A stretch of 10,102 nt of DNA from Phycisphaeraceae bacterium. Its GTDB lineage: Bacteria > Planctomycetota > Phycisphaerae > Phycisphaerales > Zrk34. Positions 5,780-10,102 of this stretch are shown piece after piece (the first letter of the stretch is position 1; every line of letters starts with the position of its first letter). Location: positions 1-10,102 of the forward strand of contig JANQJT010000292.1 of assembly GCA_028281485.1 (NCBI GenBank), given 5' to 3'. The notes beneath the pieces are model-generated. The model was not told the DNA's origin and did not search any database. It worked only from the letters and a program-made list of their open reading frames with translations. Position numbers and translations under genes: made by a program.

Positions 5780-6981
5780 TGCTATTGAGTCTTGTGATCA
5801 TCACACGCGATCGCAGCCGTCAACTGCGCCAGACGCTCGACCTGATCGACGCCCACCTCACCCTCCCCGCCTCTGACGTCGAAACCCTCATCGTCGACAA
5901 CGCCTCGACCGACGACACCCGCGCCCAGCTCGCCGCGCACCACCCCCAGGCCACCGTCATCCCGCTGGACAAGAACGAGGGCATGCCCGCACGCAACCAC
6001 GCCATCCGCCGCGCCACCGGTGACTTCATCCTCATCCTCGACGACGACTCTTACCCCGCGCCCGGCACCGTCGAACGCGCGATCGATTACCTGCAACACA
6101 ACCCCCAGTGCGGCGCCGTCACCGGTCGCGTCGAGCTGCCCGACGGCTCGCTCGAGGCCTCCGCCATGCCTACCGTCTTCATCGGCTGCGCCACGCTCCT
6201 CCGCACCCGAGCCCTCAAAGACGTCGGCCTGTTCGACCCCGAGTTCTTCAGACAAGCCGAGGAGTACGACCTCAGCTTCCGTCTCTGGCAGGCCGGCTAC
6301 GCCGTCGAGCGATTCGAAGACCTCGTCTTCCACCACGATAAGAACCCCACCGGCAGGCCTACCGCACTCACCGTCCGCATGGACCTGCGCAACAACCTCA
6401 TCCTCGCGAACCGCTACATCCCCGCGCCCGACCGTGACGCCTACCGCGCCGACTGGCTGCAACGCTACACCGCCATCGGCAACCACCTCGACCAGCACAA
6501 CGCCGTCCGCCGCGCCGTCTGGGAATCCCGCTGGCACCACGTCTCAAACACCCACCGCTCGCGCTTCGACGCGTCCACCTTCGAGGTCGTCTTCGAACAG
6601 GAACTCATCGCCATGCGCATCGCCGACTGGGCCGTGCGCCACCGCATCCAACACGTCGTCATCGCCGACCTGGCCAAGAACATCTACGGCGTGTGGCGCG
6701 GCTGTCACCAAGCCGGCCTCCACGTCCACGCCGTCGCCGAAAACGCACCCGCCTTCCAACAGCTCACCTACCGCGACCTGCCCGTCCTGCCCGACGCCCA
6801 GGCCCTGCACACCGATCCCCACGGCGTCATCCTCGCCAACATGAACCCCGCTCACGTCGACCGACGACGCGACGCGCTGCACGCCCAATTCGCCGGCCCC
6901 GTCCTCGCGCTGTGGCACCCCCGCCGACTCTACAACCCCGACGAGTTCCTGGAGGCCAGCCATGGCGACGCCGCCGCCTGA
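5779..6981 (+). CDS. GT2 family glycosyltransferase with C-terminal Rossmann-like domain
   Basis: This 400-residue protein starts with a GT-A fold of family 2: LLSLVIITRDRSRQL (2-16), ETLIVDNASTDDT (35-47), NEGMPARNHAIRRATGD (66-82), and the metal/nucleotide-sugar motif LILDDDS (85-91). The acceptor-side motif QAEEYDLSFRL (159-169) supplies the likely catalytic acidic residues. After a helical linker (about 200-285), residues about 290-385 look like a second small Rossmann-type domain: the strand HVVIADLAKNIYGVWRGC, then LHVHAVAENAP, then a YRDLPVLPDAQAL segment, then GVILANMNPAH. This alternation resembles the nucleotide- or sugar-binding C-terminal modules seen in some sugar-modifying enzymes, but its glycine-rich loop is poor and its function is unknown. 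The enzyme probably adds one sugar from a nucleotide donor in the cytoplasm. Its stop lies inside the start of the radical SAM gene (20-nt overlap), so the two are translationally coupled. Confidence 0.88.
   Translation: MLLSLVIITRDRSRQLRQTLDLIDAHLTLPASDVETLIVDNASTDDTRAQLAAHHPQATVIPLDKNEGMPARNHAIRRATGDFILILDDDSYPAPGTVERAIDYLQHNPQCGAVTGRVELPDGSLEASAMPTVFIGCATLLRTRALKDVGLFDPEFFRQAEEYDLSFRLWQAGYAVERFEDLVFHHDKNPTGRPTALTVRMDLRNNLILANRYIPAPDRDAYRADWLQRYTAIGNHLDQHNAVRRAVWESRWHHVSNTHRSRFDASTFEVVFEQELIAMRIADWAVRHRIQHVVIADLAKNIYGVWRGCHQAGLHVHAVAENAPAFQQLTYRDLPVLPDAQALHTDPHGVILANMNPAHVDRRRDALHAQFAGPVLALWHPRRLYNPDEFLEASHGDAAA
6951..6955 (+). promoter_or_regulatory. Ribosome binding site for the radical SAM gene, inside the GT2 gene
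   Basis: GGAGG lies 6 nt before the ATG at 6962 and fixes that start. It is within the last ten codons of the GT2 gene, so the 20-nt gene overlap is real rather than a start-site error. Confidence 0.85.
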
Positions 6982-7939
6982 CAGCCCCGCCCTCCATCCA
7001 GACAAGCGACTGCTGGTCTCCATCGAACTGACCAACGTCTGCAACTACCGCTGCCCCTTCTGCCCGCAGGCCTACCAGGACGATCCCGCACAACCCGCCG
7101 GCGCACCGTACAACCGCAAGGGCGGATTCATGTCACGCGACGTCTTCGAGCGCGCCGTCGATGAGTGCACACGCACCGCGCGCTGCGTCGAGCTCGGCTT
7201 CTTCGGCGAACAAACCCTCCACCCCGACTACATCGATTACATCCTCCACCTCGGCCGACACCAGAACTTCCGCATCGAAACCAACACCAACATCTCCCTG
7301 CTCACCCGGCCCATGATGGACGCCTGGGTCGACGCCGGCCTAGACATGGTCCGCCTGTCCGTCGACGCGATCAGCCCCGATCTCTACAACCACGTCCGGC
7401 CCGGCCCCTGCAAAGACCTCGACGGCAACACCGTCGAAGGCGACGACCGCGTCGCAGCCGTCAACGAAAAGATCGCCTACTGGCTGGCCCGCGCCGACCA
7501 CCGCCCCACCCGAATCGTCTACGTGAAAAGCTCACACAACGACCGCCCCGGCCAGCGCGAAGCCTTCCTCAACCACTGGCAACCCCAGCTCGGCCCCGAA
7601 GACCAGGTCCTGCTCAAACGCGTGCTCAGCTACGGCGGAAAGATCACCGACCCCCACATCAAAGCCGGCCGGTGCAACGTCTGGCAGGTCGGCTACCTCG
7701 TCATCGGACACGACGGCACCCTCTCCCCCTGCAACCTCGACACCAATCTCGACCTCGCCCTCGGCAACCTCACCGAGACCTCCGTCCACAACGCCTACTT
7801 CGGCCCCCGCGCCGACGCCCTCCGCAAGCAAACCGGATGCGGCAACCCCATCACACCCTGCTCCACGTGCACCGACGGCAACAACTGGGCCGCCAACGAA
7901 ACGTTCGGACCCACCGTCAACCTACGCATCACCGCCTGA
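6962..7939 (+). CDS. Radical SAM/SPASM-domain enzyme of a glycan locus
   Basis: This 325-residue enzyme has the radical SAM cluster motif CNYRCPFC (C27, C31, C34) right after the first strand LLVSIELTN. That motif binds a 4Fe-4S cluster which cleaves S-adenosylmethionine to a 5'-deoxyadenosyl radical. Further barrel features are VELGFFGEQTLHPD (76-89; GFFGE takes the usual GGEP position), IETNTNISLL (105-114) and MVRLSVDAISPDLY (129-142). A C-terminal SPASM-like region with cysteines C238, C257 (GTLSPC), C293, C300 and C303 probably binds an auxiliary Fe-S cluster, followed by GNLTETSVHNAYF typical of that module. Related SPASM enzymes modify peptides, and some radical SAM enzymes in sugar loci act on sugars; the substrate here cannot be deduced. 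No small precursor-peptide gene is visible beside it. It is the last gene of the operon, 14 bp from the convergent methyltransferase gene, with no terminator hairpin between them. Confidence 0.88.
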   Translation: MATPPPDSPALHPDKRLLVSIELTNVCNYRCPFCPQAYQDDPAQPAGAPYNRKGGFMSRDVFERAVDECTRTARCVELGFFGEQTLHPDYIDYILHLGRHQNFRIETNTNISLLTRPMMDAWVDAGLDMVRLSVDAISPDLYNHVRPGPCKDLDGNTVEGDDRVAAVNEKIAYWLARADHRPTRIVYVKSSHNDRPGQREAFLNHWQPQLGPEDQVLLKRVLSYGGKITDPHIKAGRCNVWQVGYLVIGHDGTLSPCNLDTNLDLALGNLTETSVHNAYFGPRADALRKQTGCGNPITPCSTCTDGNNWAANETFGPTVNLRITA

Positions 7940-7953
7940 TCCGATCCCCCACA

Positions 7954-10102
7954 TCACACCCCGGGCTGCGCCTCCGACACGTCGTCACACACGACCACGT
8001 TCACGCCGCCGCGCTTCGCCGTGATCCGCATGTCACGCCCCAGCTTCGCCGCGTGACGCCACGTCTGCGTCACCGCCTCCTCCGTCACGTCCGTGAACCC
8101 CGCGTCCGCCAACGCCTCGCCCAGCGTCGCCGGCGTCCAACCCCACTTGTGCACCTGCCACAAACCGTCTCTTTCCACCAGAGGCGGATAACCAAACAAC
8201 CCGATCATCCCCATGTCATACCCGTGCGGATCGCTCGCCTTGCCGATCACGTCGATACACCCCCGCAGGTTCGGTAGCTCGAGCGCCAAGCTCCCGCCCG
8301 GTTTGAGCACGCGTGCCCACTCTTTCAAAGCCGCCCGCGCCTCGGCCGGTGTGAAGTGCTCAAACAGGTGATTCGCCTCGATCGCGTCCACGCTCGCGTC
8401 GGCGTACATCGGCAGCGCATCGGCGGGCGTCACCACGTCCGGCCCGCACGCCGCGTTCGCGTCCACGTTCACCCACCCCTCCCACTTCTCCGCGCCACAC
8501 CCCAGGTGCAAACGCACGGTTCCATCACCGCCCATCAGCTCCGGCGCCACGCGCTCTGCCGTCACACGCCGCACCGCCACCACCGTCACACGACGCTGCG
8601 CCGAGTAATCATCCACGTTCCGCAACCCGTCCGGCGCACCAAAGTCCGCCGCCAACACCTCCGCGTCGTAACCCAGCTCGTCCAGCAGCGCCAGCATCTT
8701 CGGCAGGTGCGGCACGCGCTTGTCCAACGCCTCGGGAATCGCGTTGAAGTTCAGGTCACCCGGCTCGGTGATCAGTTGCTCGTCTTCGCTGCCCACACGC
8801 GTGTCGATAACGATCGCCTCGCGTGTCACACCATCGATCCGGCGGATCACCTCCGCGTAGTCCGGCACGTGGTACAGAATCCCCGCACACAGCGTCACGT
8901 CGTGCGGCCCCGCCGCCTCGATCATTTCCCACGTCGCGTCGCTCGACACATCCCCCAACTCAAACCGCACACGCCCCGCGTCCAGAAAACGATTCGTCTG
9001 CCAGTACAGCTCCGCCTGCGCCACGTGCTTCGGTCGCCCCTCGATGCCCAATAGCCGCGACGCCCCCGCCTCCGCGTATCGCGCCGACCAGTACGCACAG
9101 TTACACGCCAGGTCCAACACGCTTCGGCCCGACATCTCGATCCGTTCCAGCACGCCGTCCACCAGCACGCGATGACGACACGCGATCCGATTGCTCAACC
9201 AGTCCGCACGCCACTCCGTGCCCATCCCCGGCACCACGCGCACGCCGCCCAAGTCCACCGGCACAAACCACGGGTGCAACGCCGCCATCCGCTCGAACAC
9301 CTCAAGCGTCGGCTGCGCATCGTCACCATCCCCGCTGCGCCGATCGTGCGTGCGCCCCGGCCGCTCGATCTTCACGCCGCAGCGCGTCGCCGCGTCTTCC
9401 AATCGCCCCCGCCGCTGCGCAAGCTCACCGTCATCAAACCCGCGTGACCAATACCCGCGGTGATACGTGTACGCGTTGAACTCTATGCCGTGACCCTGCG
9501 CCGCGTCCCAGAACAGCTCGTCCCAGTTCTCGCCGTAGTTTTCACGGAAGTAGTCGTACGCGAACCGCATCGCGTTCTCTTGATAATCGTCCCGGCTGAT
9601 CGTGCCCGTGCCCTTTTGGCCGTACGTCGAACCGCCCAGGTGTTTCATCCCCAGCACGTCGCTGTACGCGATGAACCAGCCGTCGCGGTACAGCTTGTAA
9701 CTCAGCTCGTGGATCGCGCCCCAGCAGAACTTGAACGCCGGGTTGAGAAAACCGCACGCACTCAGCGCCGCGTCTTTCATCATGAAGCCCAGGTAATCAC
9801 AAACGCATTCCGCGTGCCACGCCCGCCCGTCCCGCGGATAGCCCTGCGGGAACTGACCGTCGACGTTGTAAGGCGAGCAGATCGCCATGCGCTCGTCGCT
9901 CTCCAGCGCATCGATCAGCGTCTGGGCCGGGTCGACCGCGCCGTCGAAACGCACGTCGTTGTGCAACACCCACCAGTAGTCGTAACCGCCCCGCCCCTTC
10001 GCACGCGCCCGCGCGTAGTCCAGCGCCACGTTGTGCCCCACGCACTTGCCCCCGAACGGCTCATCGGTGTAACGCACCGACGCCAACGCGCTGACCTTGT
10101 CC
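7954..10102 (-). CDS. GT2 glycosyltransferase fused to two SAM methyltransferase domains (5' end outside window)
   Basis: The frame is open to the window edge, so only the last 715 or so residues are visible; residue numbers here count from the TTG codon at 10086, which is an internal leucine. Residues 1-215 are the back part of a GT-A glycosyltransferase: GGKCVGHNVALDYARA, WWVLHNDVRFDG (DxD-like NDV), SPYNVDG, a CWGAIHELSYKLYRDG acceptor helix and MKHLGGST. Residues about 265-510 form a class I methyltransferase: SVLDLACNCAYWSARYAEAG (322-341), LLGIEGRPKHV, ELGDVSSD and LCAGILYHVPDYAEV. Residues about 520-700 form a second methyltransferase: VRLHLGCGAEKWEGWVNVD (524-542), ADALPMYADASVDAIEANHL, EHFTPAEARAALKEW and RVLKPGGSLALELPN. 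The protein probably adds a sugar and methylates the glycan. Motif I of the first methyltransferase (CNCAYWS) has alanine where related proteins usually keep glycine, which may weaken SAM binding. Confidence 0.87.
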   Translation of the reverse strand, partial: DKVSALASVRYTDEPFGGKCVGHNVALDYARARAKGRGGYDYWWVLHNDVRFDGAVDPAQTLIDALESDERMAICSPYNVDGQFPQGYPRDGRAWHAECVCDYLGFMMKDAALSACGFLNPAFKFCWGAIHELSYKLYRDGWFIAYSDVLGMKHLGGSTYGQKGTGTISRDDYQENAMRFAYDYFRENYGENWDELFWDAAQGHGIEFNAYTYHRGYWSRGFDDGELAQRRGRLEDAATRCGVKIERPGRTHDRRSGDGDDAQPTLEVFERMAALHPWFVPVDLGGVRVVPGMGTEWRADWLSNRIACRHRVLVDGVLERIEMSGRSVLDLACNCAYWSARYAEAGASRLLGIEGRPKHVAQAELYWQTNRFLDAGRVRFELGDVSSDATWEMIEAAGPHDVTLCAGILYHVPDYAEVIRRIDGVTREAIVIDTRVGSEDEQLITEPGDLNFNAIPEALDKRVPHLPKMLALLDELGYDAEVLAADFGAPDGLRNVDDYSAQRRVTVVAVRRVTAERVAPELMGGDGTVRLHLGCGAEKWEGWVNVDANAACGPDVVTPADALPMYADASVDAIEANHLFEHFTPAEARAALKEWARVLKPGGSLALELPNLRGCIDVIGKASDPHGYDMGMIGLFGYPPLVERDGLWQVHKWGWTPATLGEALADAGFTDVTEEAVTQTWRHAAKLGRDMRITAKRGGVNVVVCDDVSEAQPGV

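Noticed and set aside
7940..7953. A terminator between the radical SAM gene and the convergent methyltransferase gene
   Set aside because: The 14 bp contain no inverted repeat and no T run; transcripts probably overlap here.
7165..8277. A 370-codon plus-strand frame across the radical SAM gene and into the convergent gene
   Set aside because: It encodes an Arg/Pro/His-rich shadow and crosses two real gene ends in a different frame.
10084..10086. TTG as the start codon of the GT2-MT-MT gene
   Set aside because: The frame stays open to the window edge (residues DKVSA precede it) and the visible GT-A domain lacks its first half, so the true start lies outside.
1..10102. CRISPR array, insertion sequence, tRNA or precursor-peptide gene
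   Set aside because: I saw no regularly spaced repeats, transposase motifs, tRNA-like cloverleaf or short SD-preceded peptide gene outside the listed genes.

Overview
This is a GC-rich bacterial chromosomal segment (estimated well above 60% G+C) with strong third-position C/G bias. That bias opens long meaningless antisense frames opposite most real genes. An NAD+-dependent DNA ligase, a bS18 ribosomal protein and Shine-Dalgarno (SD) sites identify it as bacterial. The gene mix would fit a Planctomycetota member, perhaps Phycisphaerae: large modular glycosyltransferases with a Maf-N-like domain, small DUF4190 and TM2 membrane proteins, and a solitary rpsR. This placement is inference, because no rRNA or other phylogenetic marker was compared.

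Left part (1-3558), housekeeping: the 3' end of a galactokinase gene (+); rpsR with its own recognisable sigma70-type promoter, an SD and a terminator hairpin that looks bidirectional (+); two small membrane proteins on the minus strand (TM2-domain, then DUF4190-like) that probably form a two-gene operon; a 205-bp AT-richer gap (1278-1482); and a complete 691-aa NAD-dependent DNA ligase (ligA, minus).

Right part (3559-10102), glycan assembly: a 61-bp divergent intergenic region is followed by a tightly coupled plus-strand operon. First is a 719-aa two-part protein (Maf-N-like Rossmann domain plus CgeB-like GT-B glycosyltransferase). Second is a 400-aa GT2 glycosyltransferase with an extra C-terminal Rossmann-like domain. 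Third is a 325-aa radical SAM/SPASM enzyme. Stop and start codons overlap by 1 nt and 20 nt, and each downstream gene has a clear SD inside the preceding coding sequence. Facing this operon with only a 14-bp gap is the 3' end of a very large minus-strand gene. It encodes a GT2 domain followed by two different SAM-dependent methyltransferase domains, and its 5' end lies outside the window.

Taken together, the right half looks like part of a surface-polysaccharide or protein-glycosylation locus, with glycosyl transfer, methylation and a radical-mediated modification step encoded together. The polymer or protein it serves cannot be read from this window. No stretch longer than 300 bases lacks a gene. 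I saw no tRNA, rRNA, CRISPR array, insertion sequence or attachment site.
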